Positions 9,001 through 19,667 of a stretch of DNA of 64,000 nucleotides are shown in pieces. The first letter of the stretch is position 1; each line of letters opens with the position of its first letter. The notes beneath the pieces were generated by a model. It was not told the origin of the DNA, made no database searches, and worked only from the letters and a program-made list of their open reading frames with translations. This stretch comes from Flaviflagellibacter deserti. Its GTDB lineage: Bacteria; Pseudomonadota; Alphaproteobacteria; Rhizobiales; Methylopilaceae. A program made the position numbers and the translations under genes. The stretch covers positions 400,948 to 464,947 of the forward strand of contig NZ_JBHSJF010000005.1 of the NCBI RefSeq assembly GCF_042652085.1, written 5' to 3'.

Positions 9001-10209
9001 TTATTCAGCGGCTTCGGGCAGTCCTTCGCCGCGTCGAGCATCGGCCTTCTCCAGAGCGAACGACACCGCCCAGATCGCCAGCCCCGCAAGTGCGAGAAGC
9101 GTGCCAACCCAGCCGGTCGAGGTCAGTCCGTAACCGGCCGTGATCGCCATGCCGCCGAGCCAGGGTCCGAGGGCATTGGCGGTGTTGAAGGCTGAATGGT
9201 TGAGCGCCGCTGCGAGCGCCTGCGCGTCGCCGGCGACATCCATGAGCCGGGTCTGCAGGACCGGACCGAGGGCAACTCCGAAGCCGATGCAGAACAGCAC
9301 GACCATCAGCGCAGCAAGATTGTGGGTCGCGGCGGGATAGATCGCGAGCACCACCGCCGACCAGATCAGCAGCGCCGCCGCCGTCGGCATGAGGGCGCGG
9401 TCGGCGAAGCGGGGCATGACGAGACTGCCGATGGTCATGCCGATGCCGAAGACCGCCAGCGCGAACGGCATCGCCTCCGGCGAGGCGTCGGTCACCTGCA
9501 TCATCGTCGTGGTGAGATAGGTGTAGACGGCGAAAACGCCGCCGAAGCCGATCGCCCCGATCGCGAGCGTCAGCCAGACCTGCGGCCGCTTGAGCGCCGC
9601 GAGTTCGCCGAGCGGACTGTGCGCACCCTTGTGATCGCGGTCAGGCACGAAGGCGGCGACGAGAATCGCCGTGAGCGTCGCGATCGCGGCGACGAGGCCG
9701 AACGACCAGCGCCAGCCGACATATTGTCCGATCAGACTCGCGACCGGCACGCCGACGATCGTCGCGATGGTCAGGCCGAGAAACATCCGCCCGATCGCCG
9801 TCGTACGGCGGCTCTCCTCAACGAGCGAAGCGGCGGTCAACGCCGCGATGCCGAAATAGACGCCGTGAGGCAGACCGCTGAGAAAGCGGAAGACCAGCAT
9901 CCATTCGACGTTCGGCGCCATTCCCGAGAGTGCATTGAAGATCGCGAATGCGATCATCAGCGCGATCAGAAGCGTTCGGCGGCGCATTCCCGCGGTGAGT
10001 ACCGCGAGGAGCGGAGCGCCGACGACGACGCCAAGCGCATAGGCGCTGATGACGTGACCGGCCCGCGCGACGTCGATGCCGAATTCACCGGCAAAGTCGG
10101 GCAGAAGGCTCATCGTCGCGAATTCGGTGGTGCCGATGGCGAAGCCGCCGAGCGCCAATGCGAAGATGACCAGTCTGGGCGCGGCGGCCGAGGATGTGGA
10201 GGTTCTCAA
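9001..10209 (-). CDS. MFS transporter, DHA1 (AraJ/YdhP-like) drug or sugar exporter
   Basis: 402 aa with about 12 hydrophobic segments. The N-terminal GGFAIGTTEFATMSLLPD block is typical of the AraJ/YdhP/YdeA branch of DHA1 transporters, and LSGLPHGVYFGIAAL matches the family motif in the fourth segment. Exports of arabinose, chloramphenicol-like drugs or purines are known for relatives; the substrate here is unknown. It is a single gene, convergent with macB and followed upstream by the fasciclin gene on the same strand after 171 bp that include a terminator. Confidence 0.85.
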   Translation of the reverse strand: MRTSTSSAAAPRLVIFALALGGFAIGTTEFATMSLLPDFAGEFGIDVARAGHVISAYALGVVVGAPLLAVLTAGMRRRTLLIALMIAFAIFNALSGMAPNVEWMLVFRFLSGLPHGVYFGIAALTAASLVEESRRTTAIGRMFLGLTIATIVGVPVASLIGQYVGWRWSFGLVAAIATLTAILVAAFVPDRDHKGAHSPLGELAALKRPQVWLTLAIGAIGFGGVFAVYTYLTTTMMQVTDASPEAMPFALAVFGIGMTIGSLVMPRFADRALMPTAAALLIWSAVVLAIYPAATHNLAALMVVLFCIGFGVALGPVLQTRLMDVAGDAQALAAALNHSAFNTANALGPWLGGMAITAGYGLTSTGWVGTLLALAGLAIWAVSFALEKADARRGEGLPEAAE

Positions 10210-10323
10210 ATCGAATTACTGCTGGAACTGTGAATGTTCCAGCAACATAGGGGCCTCGACCGGCTGGAGTGTCCCGGTATGGGCAGGCCTCGGTTGCGCG
10301 GGGCGCAGTGCCGGACCGACGCG

Positions 10324-10350
10324 AAAAGGGCCGCCCGGAAGGGCGACCCT
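10324..10350 (-). terminator. Rho-independent terminator after the fasciclin gene
   Basis: On the minus strand a stem of nine pairs (GGGTCGCCC with GGGCGGCCC, one weak pair) closes a TTCC tetraloop and is followed by TTTTCG. It lies about 30 bases past the fasciclin stop codon, in the gap before the MFS gene, and so should end fasciclin transcription. Confidence 0.75.
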
Positions 10351-10380
10351 CTCTGCAGACCGGGAAGGAGGGTTGGGAAA

Positions 10381-10965
10381 TCAACCCGGCAGCAGAACCT
10401 TGTCGACGACGTGGATGACGCCGTTCGACTGCATGACATCGGCCTGGGTGACGTCCGACTTGCCGCCCTTGGCGTCCGTCAGGACGACCTTCTTGCCGTC
10501 CACCATCGCCGTCAGGCTTTCGCCGTTGACCGTCTTGAACACGGCCTTGCCGCCGCCCTTCCTGATCGCCGCCATGATGTCCTCGGCGGTGTGAGTGCCG
10601 GCGACCACATGATAGGTGAGCACGCCGCTCAGCATCTTCTTGTGATCGGGCTTCAGCAGGGTCTCGACCGTGCCCTTGGGAAGGCCGTCGAAGGCCTCGT
10701 TCGTCGGGGCGAAGACCGTGAACGGGCCTTTGCCAGACAACGTGTCGACCAAGCCGGCCGCCTTCACCGCAGCGACGAGCGTGGTGTGGTCCTTCGACTT
10801 GACGGCGTTCTCGATAATATTCTTCGACGGATACATCGGCGCTCCACCGACTTCTACCGTCTTCTCCATCATCATACCTTGCGCGTTAGCGTAATTCGTG
10901 ATGACGGCGACAGGCGCAAAGAGACATGCTGTAGCAATTGCGCCGAACAGAAGATTCCTGTCCAT
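10381..10965 (-). CDS. Secreted fasciclin (FAS1) domain protein
   Basis: 194 aa. Signal peptide to about residue 29 (cleavage near YANAQ), then a single FAS1 domain at about 50-192 with both conserved boxes: FTVFAPTNEAFDGLP (H1 box) and the terminal SNGVIHVVDKVLLP (H2 box with the YH-like ending), plus LSGVLTYHVVAG between them. FAS1 domains mediate adhesion or ligand binding outside the cell. RBS GGAGG is nine bases before ATG 10965. It sits 97 bp downstream of an anti-sigma and sigma gene pair; the same neighbours (SigK, RskA, MPT70/MPT83) are known in mycobacteria, so sigma control is likely. Confidence 0.9.
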   Translation of the reverse strand: MDRNLLFGAIATACLFAPVAVITNYANAQGMMMEKTVEVGGAPMYPSKNIIENAVKSKDHTTLVAAVKAAGLVDTLSGKGPFTVFAPTNEAFDGLPKGTVETLLKPDHKKMLSGVLTYHVVAGTHTAEDIMAAIRKGGGKAVFKTVNGESLTAMVDGKKVVLTDAKGGKSDVTQADVMQSNGVIHVVDKVLLPG

Positions 10966-11062
10966 CCCTGTATACCTCCATATGCATGCCTTCCGCCCTC
11001 TCAGAAGACATAGAACATACGGAGCTGGATGAATTACGGATGCAAATCTTCGACAAATTTTG

Positions 11063-11797
11063 TCAGACGTTGTGCATCGCGCCCTTGGCCACGACCGGGC
11101 CTGTCGGCTGACCAGTCGGCGAACCGCCCATCGGCTCGACCGAGATCGCCAGGACGCCGTTCGCCCGCGTCTGGGGCATGACGGTATCGGGCATGGGTAG
11201 CGTGACCGGCCCCTTGGCGACGAAGGTGCCGAGCGAGACCGGCGAACCGCCCGCCGGGATGAGCCAGAGCTCGTGGGTATGCTGAGGCGGCGCCGGTGAA
11301 TCGGCCGCCGGCATCAGCACGATACGTCCGGCCGATTTGTCGACCGTCACCATGAACGCGGAACGGCCGTCTTCGAGGTTCAGCATCGCGACCATGGTCT
11401 TCGGCGGTACCAGCGGCGTCGAGAACAGCAGCAAGGCGAGGCATGCGGCGGCGAGACCGCTCGCGGCGAAACCGATTCCGCGCCAGACCGGCAGGCTGTG
11501 CCAGAAGCCGTTGCGCGGCGCCGCGCGAAGGGTCGCCACCGGAACGGTGGGCGGGTGGATGTGATCCGCGATGCCGGCCCAGACATGCTCGGGCGGCTTG
11601 ACCGGCTCGATGCAATCGATCAACGGGGAAAACCGCGTCTCCCAGAACGAGACTTCGTCCGCGAACACCGGATCGTCCCGCAGACGGAGAAGCAGCGCCT
11701 CGCGTTCCTCGTCCTGCACCAGCCCGAGAACGAGCTCGGCGGCGAGCGGCCGCTCGATGCCGTCCTCAAACACCGGCTCTGGTGCTTTCGGGCTCAT
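11063..11797 (-). CDS. RskA-type membrane anti-sigma factor
   Basis: 244 aa. The N-terminal 90 residues form a helical anti-sigma domain (LAAELVLGLVQDEEREALL, then DPVFADEVSFWETRFSPL); no HxxxCxxC zinc motif is seen. One membrane segment (about 108-128) is followed by a periplasmic RskA domain with HTHELWLIPAGGSPVSLGTF and VLAISVEPMGGSPTG, both typical of RskA. I chose ATG 11797 because it overlaps the sigma-gene stop as ATGA; an in-frame ATG at 11809 adds four residues. It should hold the sigma factor at the membrane until released by proteolysis. Confidence 0.88.
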   Translation of the reverse strand: MSPKAPEPVFEDGIERPLAAELVLGLVQDEEREALLLRLRDDPVFADEVSFWETRFSPLIDCIEPVKPPEHVWAGIADHIHPPTVPVATLRAAPRNGFWHSLPVWRGIGFAASGLAAACLALLLFSTPLVPPKTMVAMLNLEDGRSAFMVTVDKSAGRIVLMPAADSPAPPQHTHELWLIPAGGSPVSLGTFVAKGPVTLPMPDTVMPQTRANGVLAISVEPMGGSPTGQPTGPVVAKGAMHNV

Positions 11798-12360
11798 TCT
11801 CCGAGACATCCTCTCAGGCTGATCAGGCCGCGCCTGATCCAGCTCTTCATGGTACCGAGCGGCACGCCGCGACGGCGCGCGAGTTCATCATAGGTCGCGC
11901 CTTCCAGAAACGCGGTGCGGATCGACGCCTGCTGATCGGCATCGAGCTTGTCCAGACAGTCGTGCAGCGCGCGAACCTGTTCGGCGTTCTCGATATCGGC
12001 CAGCGCCGACGGAATGCCGTCCGGCACCTCCTCCGCGATATCCAGCGGAGCCTCAAGCCGGCGCACCTTGTCGGCCCTAACACGGTCGAGCGCCTTGTTG
12101 CGCGCCACCGTGACGAGCCAGGTGATCGCGCTCGCCCGGTCCGGGTCGAACGTACCGGCCCGCCGCCAGACCGTGATGTAGGTTTCCTGAAGCACTTCCT
12201 CGGCCTCGCTCCTGTCGTCCAAGATACGAAGGCAGACCCCGAAAAGCTTCGCCGAAGTCCGGTCGTAGACGGCGGCGAGCGCCGCACGGTCGCCTTTGCC
12301 GACGGCCTTCAGCTGCAAGGCGAGGGAGATACTGGCTTCACTTGGCGAGCGAGAGGTCAT
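11794..12360 (-). CDS. ECF RNA polymerase sigma factor (SigK-like)
   Basis: 188 aa. Region 2 spans about 20-90 (AVYDRTSAKLFGVCLRIL, EAEEVLQETYITVWRRAG, ITWLVTVARNKALDRVRA) and region 4 about 125-180 with the helix-turn-helix TYDELARRRGVPLGTMKSWI. Start chosen at ATG 12360. It is translationally coupled to the RskA-like anti-sigma gene. With the fasciclin gene next in line this forms a sigma/anti-sigma/target cassette; targets elsewhere cannot be read from this window. Confidence 0.9.
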   Translation of the reverse strand: MTSRSPSEASISLALQLKAVGKGDRAALAAVYDRTSAKLFGVCLRILDDRSEAEEVLQETYITVWRRAGTFDPDRASAITWLVTVARNKALDRVRADKVRRLEAPLDIAEEVPDGIPSALADIENAEQVRALHDCLDKLDADQQASIRTAFLEGATYDELARRRGVPLGTMKSWIRRGLISLRGCLGE

Positions 12361-12432
12361 CGGTGGCGGACTATAGGGCTCGTTCCGGCCAAGGCGAGAC
12401 GTGGATTGACCGTAGTCGATCAACTTTCCGTA

Positions 12433-12963
12433 TTAGAGGAATTTGTAGAAGAACGTCGCGGGAGCCAGCACGCCGTCCGGCGTCATCGAATGGTCCGGCA
12501 TCGTGCCGAGCTCGATCCAGCCGGCGCTCCGATAGAGGTGCTCGCCCGCGCTGCCGGTCGCCGTATCGAGGTGGAGCAGTGTCCGGCCATGCCGCTTCGC
12601 AATGGCTTCAGCGGTCGTGAGTAGCCGCTTTCCGAGGCCCCGGCGGCGCGTGCTGGAGTGCACCAGCATCTTCCCGAGCTCGGCTCGGTGCGGCGAGTTC
12701 GGCTGATGCGCGAAACTTACGATGATGGTGCCCACCACGCGTCCGGCTTCGCGGGCCACGATAAGGATGCGGCTTTTGTCGGCGATGCCGGGCAACTGGC
12801 CGCGCCAGAAGCCTTCGCCCTCCGCCCGGCCGAAGCCGCGCATGAAATTGACCGACGACCCGCTCTCGACCGCGTCGACCAGCACGTCAGCGAGTTCCGA
12901 CAATGCAGCCTCGGCTTCAGCCACATCAAGCTCAACGATTTCAAGCGTATCGACAGCATTCAT
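12433..12963 (-). CDS. GNAT family N-acetyltransferase
   Basis: 176 aa. The acetyl-CoA site is visible as ELGKMLVHSSTRRRGLGKRL (motif A, RRxGxG) and the beta-bulge strand as GRTLLHLDTATGSAGEHLYRSAGW (broken here: TLLHLDTATGSAGEHLYR then SAGW). Substrate unknown. It is read away from the LysR regulator at 13042 across a 78 bp gap, a layout that makes the regulator a possible controller. The 72 bp on the other side separates it from the sigma gene. Confidence 0.85.
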   Translation of the reverse strand: MNAVDTLEIVELDVAEAEAALSELADVLVDAVESGSSVNFMRGFGRAEGEGFWRGQLPGIADKSRILIVAREAGRVVGTIIVSFAHQPNSPHRAELGKMLVHSSTRRRGLGKRLLTTAEAIAKRHGRTLLHLDTATGSAGEHLYRSAGWIELGTMPDHSMTPDGVLAPATFFYKFL

Positions 12964-13041
12964 TTTTCAGTCTCACATCGGACTTTCCGATGATACACTA
13001 ACTTCCATAGGGAATACCAAACAGTCCCATAAGATTCTTCA

Positions 13042-13956
13042 ATGGATATCGATCAGCTCCGGACATTCGACCGAATAGTCCGCGACGGCAGTTTCACCAA
13101 GGCCGCGGCCCGGCTGAACGTCACCCAGGCGACCGTGTCGATGCGGGTGAAGTCGCTGGAAGACGCGCTCGGCGGAGCGCTCCTTCAACGCGGACGGAAG
13201 ATCACGCTGACCGAGCGGGGCATCACTTTCCTGCCCTATGCACGTCGGGTGCTGGCGGCGTTGCTCGAGGGCGAGGACGCGCTGCGCGCCGTCGAGCGCG
13301 GCCGACTGACGGTTGCCTCATTGCGGAGTCTGGTGACCTGCTTCACCGGCCCGGTCGTCGCCGAATTCGCGGCGGCGCATCCGGGTGTCGAGTTCGATTT
13401 CGAGGAAGGCCGCCACCGCGATATCGCCGAATGGCTGCACGACCGCGCGCTCGATCTCGCGGTGATGGGCTGGCCGAATCTCAATCCGCTGCTCGAGACC
13501 CTCACCCCGCTCGCGATTTTCCGCGAGCGCGCTTTGCTGGTCGCCAGTCCCGCGATCGCCAAGAGGATCGGACCGGAGCCTACTCTCGACCGGGTGTTCG
13601 AGATCGCGCCGCAATTCCTGACCTTCTTTTGGTGGCAGGTGACGCCGGAGCCGATCGTCGAGCTGCGTTTTCGCGCCAAGGCCTCTTCGCAGATGCTGTT
13701 CCGGCCCGGCCTGCAACTGATCGAGAAAGGCGCCGCGGTCGGCCATCTGATGGAGCCGACGATCCGGGAAGAACTGGAATCGGGCCGCCTGGTCGATCTT
13801 GCGCCGGTCGACATGCCGTCGATCAACCGGGATACCGCGCTCGTCGCCGGCGGCGACATCTCGGGCCGTCCGCTGATTGAGGGACTGGCCGATGCGTTCG
13901 TCGCCGGCGCGGCCGAACGCGGCCTGCTCCACCGCGATCTCCGCCCAAGCCGCTGA
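13042..13956 (+). CDS. LysR-type transcriptional regulator
   Basis: 304 aa. Winged helix-turn-helix at 1-60 (DQLRTFDRIVRDGSFTKAA, LNVTQATVSMRVKSLED) followed by the periplasmic-binding-fold effector domain from about 90. It diverges from a GNAT gene, the usual LysR arrangement with its target. The end lies 67 bp before lepA on the same strand. Ligand and regulon are unknown. Confidence 0.88.
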   Translation: MDIDQLRTFDRIVRDGSFTKAAARLNVTQATVSMRVKSLEDALGGALLQRGRKITLTERGITFLPYARRVLAALLEGEDALRAVERGRLTVASLRSLVTCFTGPVVAEFAAAHPGVEFDFEEGRHRDIAEWLHDRALDLAVMGWPNLNPLLETLTPLAIFRERALLVASPAIAKRIGPEPTLDRVFEIAPQFLTFFWWQVTPEPIVELRFRAKASSQMLFRPGLQLIEKGAAVGHLMEPTIREELESGRLVDLAPVDMPSINRDTALVAGGDISGRPLIEGLADAFVAGAAERGLLHRDLRPSR

Positions 13957-14023
13957 ACAATGGGCCGTTGAACAAGAAGCGTCTCGCCTTGCCGCCCTCC
14001 GGAGCGGGTGCTATCCCGCGCCC

Positions 14024-15829
<1,806 letters not shown>

Positions 15830-15830
15830 G

Positions 15831-16577
15831 CTGGCTACTCCCCTCCTCCTCGTCACCGGCGGTTCGCGCGGCATCGGCGCCGCGACGTGCCGGCTCGCGG
15901 CGGAACGGGGATATGACGTCGCCATCAATTACGCGCGCGACCGCGAGGCCGCCGAAGGCGTTGCGAAGGACTGCTGGAAGCACGGAGTCCGCGCGGAGAT
16001 ATTCCAGGCCGACGTCGCCCGGGAAGACGACATTGCCCGCCTCTTCCATGAGATCGACGGCTTCGGCCAGCTCACCCATCTCGTCAACAATGCCGGCATT
16101 GTCGGCCGGGCGTCCCGCTTCGACGAGGCCGATCCGGTCTCGATCCGCGCGACGGTCGATCTCAATGTTACTGGCGCCATGCTCGTCACCCAGGCGGCAC
16201 TGAAGCGCATCTCGACCCGACACGACGGGCCGGGCGGCGCGATCGTCAATCTGTCCTCGATCGCGGCGACGCTCGGAGCACCCGGCGAATATGTCTGGTA
16301 TGCCGCGACCAAGGCAGCGATCGACGCGCTGACGATCGGGCTGGCGAAGGAGGTCGCGGCCGAAGGCGTGCGGGTGAACGCCGTCTCGCCGGGGCTGATC
16401 GATACCGGCATCCACGCCTCCGGCGGACAGCCCGACCGCATCGCGAAGCGCGGCCCGCTGCTGCCGATCGGCCGGGCAGGAACGCCGCAAGAAGTCGCCG
16501 AGACGATCCTGTTCCTGCTGTCCGACCAGGCCTCTTTCGTCACCGGCTCCAATGTCCGGATCGCGGGCGGGCTCTAA
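15831..16577 (+). CDS. Short-chain dehydrogenase/reductase (SDR), probable CTG start
   Basis: NAD(P)-dependent oxidoreductase, 248 aa, classical SDR. Cofactor loop TGGSRGIGAAT near residue 9, LVNNAGIVG near 87, catalytic SS and YAATK near 160. The substrate is unknown. No ATG, GTG or TTG is available before the cofactor loop: the frame has a stop at 15813 and the next in-frame ATG lies far inside the domain. CTG at 15831 is preceded by GGAGG (15820-15824) with six bases of spacing, and it sits one base after the lepA stop, so translation coupled to lepA is likely. Confidence 0.85.
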   Translation: MATPLLLVTGGSRGIGAATCRLAAERGYDVAINYARDREAAEGVAKDCWKHGVRAEIFQADVAREDDIARLFHEIDGFGQLTHLVNNAGIVGRASRFDEADPVSIRATVDLNVTGAMLVTQAALKRISTRHDGPGGAIVNLSSIAATLGAPGEYVWYAATKAAIDALTIGLAKEVAAEGVRVNAVSPGLIDTGIHASGGQPDRIAKRGPLLPIGRAGTPQEVAETILFLLSDQASFVTGSNVRIAGGL

Positions 16578-16617
16578 ACCATTCATGATGCGATCGTGAT
16601 TCCAGAGGATTTGTGCC

Positions 16618-17541
16618 GTGCAAGATGAAGCCAAGGCCCTCGCGGGCGTGATCCCTCATCCGGACGAGAACCCCGGCGTCGACGTGACGATCCAGGGCCA
16701 CAAGATCGATCTCGACGCGCCGAAACTGCCGAAGGTGATTGAGGAGGCGGCCTTCACGAGCGGCGGCTTTCCCTACGACAAGAAGATGAAGGACGAGGAG
16801 TACGACGAGCCGCTCTACGCGCTGCAGATCGAGCTTCTGAAGCTGCAGCGCTGGGCGAACGCGACCGGCTCTCGCATTCTCGTCGTCTTCGAAGGACGTG
16901 ACTCCGCCGGCAAGGGTGGCGCGATCCAGCGCTTCACCCAGCACCTCAATCCGCGCTCCTGCCATGTCGTGGCGCTTGCCAAGCCGAGCGATGCGGAGCG
17001 CGGCCAATGGTATTTCCAGCGCTATGTCGAGAAGCTGCCGACGGCCGGCGAGATCGTCCTGTTCGATCGCTCCTGGTACAACCGTGCCGTCGTCGAGCCG
17101 GTGATGGGCTTCTGCAAGCCGGAGCAGACCGACCAGTTCCTGAAGGACGTGCCGACCTTCGAGCGCATGCTGGTCGAAAATGGCATTCATATCCGCAAAC
17201 TATGGCTGACCGTGGGACGGGAGATGCAGGTCAAGCGCCTGTTCGACCGGCGTCACGACCCGCTGAAGACCTGGAAGCTCTCGGCGATCGACTACAAGGG
17301 CCTGCCGCTCTGGGACGAATATACCGAGGCTGCCGAGCGCATGCTGCGGACGACGCATGCGACCGAGGCGCCGTGGACGATCATCCGCGCCAACGACAAG
17401 AAGCGCGCCCGGCTGGAGACGATCCGAACCGTTCTGTCCTCGCTCGACTACGACGGCAAGGACCATAAGGCGGTCGGCAAGACGGATACGAAGATCGTCG
17501 CCAGCGCCGAGACCGCGCTACGCAAGGATTGGGACATCTGA
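16618..17541 (+). CDS. ppk2: Polyphosphate kinase 2 (PPK2)
   Basis: 307 aa cytoplasmic kinase that uses polyphosphate to phosphorylate nucleotides. Walker A GRDSAGKGG, a second conserved block LPTAGEIVLFDRSWYNRA with the lid residues, and the R-x-DPLKTWKLS block place it in the one-domain class I group. GTG at 16618 follows AGAGGA by eight bases. It stands alone 40 bp downstream of the SDR gene. Preference for ADP, GDP or AMP cannot be settled by eye. Confidence 0.92.
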   Translation: MQDEAKALAGVIPHPDENPGVDVTIQGHKIDLDAPKLPKVIEEAAFTSGGFPYDKKMKDEEYDEPLYALQIELLKLQRWANATGSRILVVFEGRDSAGKGGAIQRFTQHLNPRSCHVVALAKPSDAERGQWYFQRYVEKLPTAGEIVLFDRSWYNRAVVEPVMGFCKPEQTDQFLKDVPTFERMLVENGIHIRKLWLTVGREMQVKRLFDRRHDPLKTWKLSAIDYKGLPLWDEYTEAAERMLRTTHATEAPWTIIRANDKKRARLETIRTVLSSLDYDGKDHKAVGKTDTKIVASAETALRKDWDI

Positions 17542-17708
17542 CGCGAGATCATGGTGACCGGCTGTTTACCTTGATCTGGCATCGTGCTCTTCATATCACA
17601 GTCGGATTCTGCCTTTTATTCGCCAAAGAATAGCCGCGCGAGCGGCCATTTCGTTGACGACACAGGTTCTCCGGCTCGGTGCGGTGATCTCGGGGGTCCG
17701 ATCCTGTC

Positions 17709-18485
17709 ATGCGTTTTTCTGTTTCGTCTTTCGGTCGTTCCCTTTCACTCGCAATGGTTGCCGCTGCTGGCCTGGTGCTCGGCGGCTGCGTCGCCGACCG
17801 TGCCGGCCCGACGGCCAAGGTCGCGACCTTCGACCAGGGCACGATCGACCGCTACGGCCCGCGCCCGAACGAAAAGTTCGCGCTGCCGGCCTCCGACATC
17901 TCCCGTGTGCGGCCACAATATCTGCGCCGCGAGGTCGCCTATAGCGGCAACGAGCGTCCGGGCACGATCGTCGTCGACACCCAGAACCGCTATCTCTTCC
18001 TCGTCATGGAGAACGGCCGCGCCATGCGTTACGGCATCGGCGTCGGCAAGGAAGGCCTCTCCTGGGGCGGCGTCGCCACCATCCAGCGCAAGGCGGAATG
18101 GCCGCGCTGGACTCCGACGGCGGACATGATTGCCCGCGATCCGGACCGCAACGCCAAATGGGCGGGCGGCATGGACGGCGGCCTCGGCAACCCGCTCGGC
18201 CCGCGCGCGATGTATCTCTACCAGAACGGCCGGGACACGCTGTACCGCATCCACGGCACGACCGAGCCGTGGACGATCGGCAGCGCCGTCTCCTCGGGCT
18301 GCATCCGCCTGATCAACCAGGACGTGATCGACCTCTACAGCCGCGTCCCGACGGGCACGACGGTGATCGTGCTGCACGACGGCAGCCCGATGGAGCAGGT
18401 CCAGCAGGTCGTCGCACAGGTCGGCACGTCGGTGCAGAAGGGCCTGTCCCAGCTCGTCCACTCCCTGCCGAAGCGCGGCCAGTAG
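17709..18485 (+). CDS. L,D-transpeptidase (YkuD) lipoprotein
   Basis: 258 aa. N-terminal signal with lipobox LVLGGC at about residue 27 predicts a lipoprotein. YkuD domain at about 80-225: GTIVVDTQNRYLFLVMENG at the start and the catalytic motif HGT then SSGCIRLINQDV with Cys and Arg in place. It should make 3-3 cross-links in murein or link lipoproteins to it. Rhizobia carry many such paralogues. The 167 bp upstream are AT-rich and probably hold its promoter. Confidence 0.93.
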   Translation: MRFSVSSFGRSLSLAMVAAAGLVLGGCVADRAGPTAKVATFDQGTIDRYGPRPNEKFALPASDISRVRPQYLRREVAYSGNERPGTIVVDTQNRYLFLVMENGRAMRYGIGVGKEGLSWGGVATIQRKAEWPRWTPTADMIARDPDRNAKWAGGMDGGLGNPLGPRAMYLYQNGRDTLYRIHGTTEPWTIGSAVSSGCIRLINQDVIDLYSRVPTGTTVIVLHDGSPMEQVQQVVAQVGTSVQKGLSQLVHSLPKRGQ

Positions 18486-18656
18486 CCAGGCTGAAAGCCC
18501 CATCGGGAGGCTGCTTTAGGGGATGGCGAGCCGCCATCCGCTTCCCGTGGACCCATTTTCGAATGATCGCGACGCTATAGATGGAGGGACGGATCGCGGA
18601 GCCCCGCGCCCGCGAATGAGTTCACGTGTCCAGGAGGAACCAACGAGGAGGTTACG

Positions 18657-19550
18657 ATGGACGCACGTGTACGACACCGTCGCGTCACGATCGGCAATGT
18701 CGACACCTTCTACCGCGAGGCAGGACCGGAGGGCGCGCCCGTGGTTCTGCTGCCGCATGGTTACCCCTGCTCATCCTACGAGTTTCGCAACTTCATGCCA
18801 CGGCTGGCCGATCGCTGGCGGCTGCTGGCGCCGGACTATCCCGGTGCCGGCTACAGCGCGACGCCGGACCACTTCGACTACAGCTTCGACGGCTACGCCG
18901 ACTTCCTCTACGGCTTCGTGGGGACGCTCGGCGTCGAACGCTTCACCCTCTATCTACACGACTTCGGATCGCCGATCGGCGCACGGCTCGCGATAAAGGC
19001 GCCGGAGCGTGTGGTGGCGCTCATCATCCAGAACGGCGACATCCCTTACGAGGATGCTCTGGGACCGAAATACGCCGAAATCGAAAAGACCTGGCAGCTG
19101 CCGCCGTCAGAGATGCGGGAGAAACTGGCTGAAGCGGTTACCGAGGAGACCTTCAGGGAGGAGTTCCTAAACGAGGTGAGCCCCGAACTTGCCGAGCGCA
19201 TTCCTCCCGATCTGTGGAAGCTGCATTGGTCATTGATGACCCCGAAGCGCAAGGAGATCGCGGTCGACCTCATCGCGGGTCTGAAGGAAAACCGCGCCTG
19301 GTTCCCGCAACATCGGACCTATCTCAGCGAGCACCGGCCGCCGGCGTTAATCGTGTGGGGACCGCAGGATGGATACATGCCGGAGAAATCGGCGCGCGCC
19401 TATCTTCGCGACCTGCCCGACGCCGAGCTCCACCTGCTCAATGGCGGTCACTGGCTGCTGGAGACCAACCTCGACGAGGTGGTCGCGCTCGTTCGCGATT
19501 TTCTCGGTCGAGTTCATTATACGGAAGGAGGCATTGACCAATCTCGATAG
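18657..19550 (+). CDS. Alpha/beta hydrolase, haloalkane dehalogenase/epoxide hydrolase-like
   Basis: 297 aa. Oxyanion block LLPHGYPCSSYEF, nucleophile elbow LHDFGSPIG with Asp rather than Ser, acid in IVWGPQDGYMP, and His in LLNGGHWLLETN. An Asp nucleophile points to the haloalkane dehalogenase or epoxide hydrolase branch. RBS GAGGAGG lies six bases before ATG 18657. It is a single gene, convergent with the GGDEF-EAL gene. Which substrate it uses cannot be told. Confidence 0.87.
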   Translation: MDARVRHRRVTIGNVDTFYREAGPEGAPVVLLPHGYPCSSYEFRNFMPRLADRWRLLAPDYPGAGYSATPDHFDYSFDGYADFLYGFVGTLGVERFTLYLHDFGSPIGARLAIKAPERVVALIIQNGDIPYEDALGPKYAEIEKTWQLPPSEMREKLAEAVTEETFREEFLNEVSPELAERIPPDLWKLHWSLMTPKRKEIAVDLIAGLKENRAWFPQHRTYLSEHRPPALIVWGPQDGYMPEKSARAYLRDLPDAELHLLNGGHWLLETNLDEVVALVRDFLGRVHYTEGGIDQSR

Positions 19551-19667
19551 CAGCCAAGGCCGAAGGAACATCGGCTTCGTGGTCGTTCGGCGTCCCTACC
19601 ATCTTTGATGGACGCAAAGCCGCCATCGGCCAAGGACCGCGACGGCCGAGCGATTACCCGATCGACC

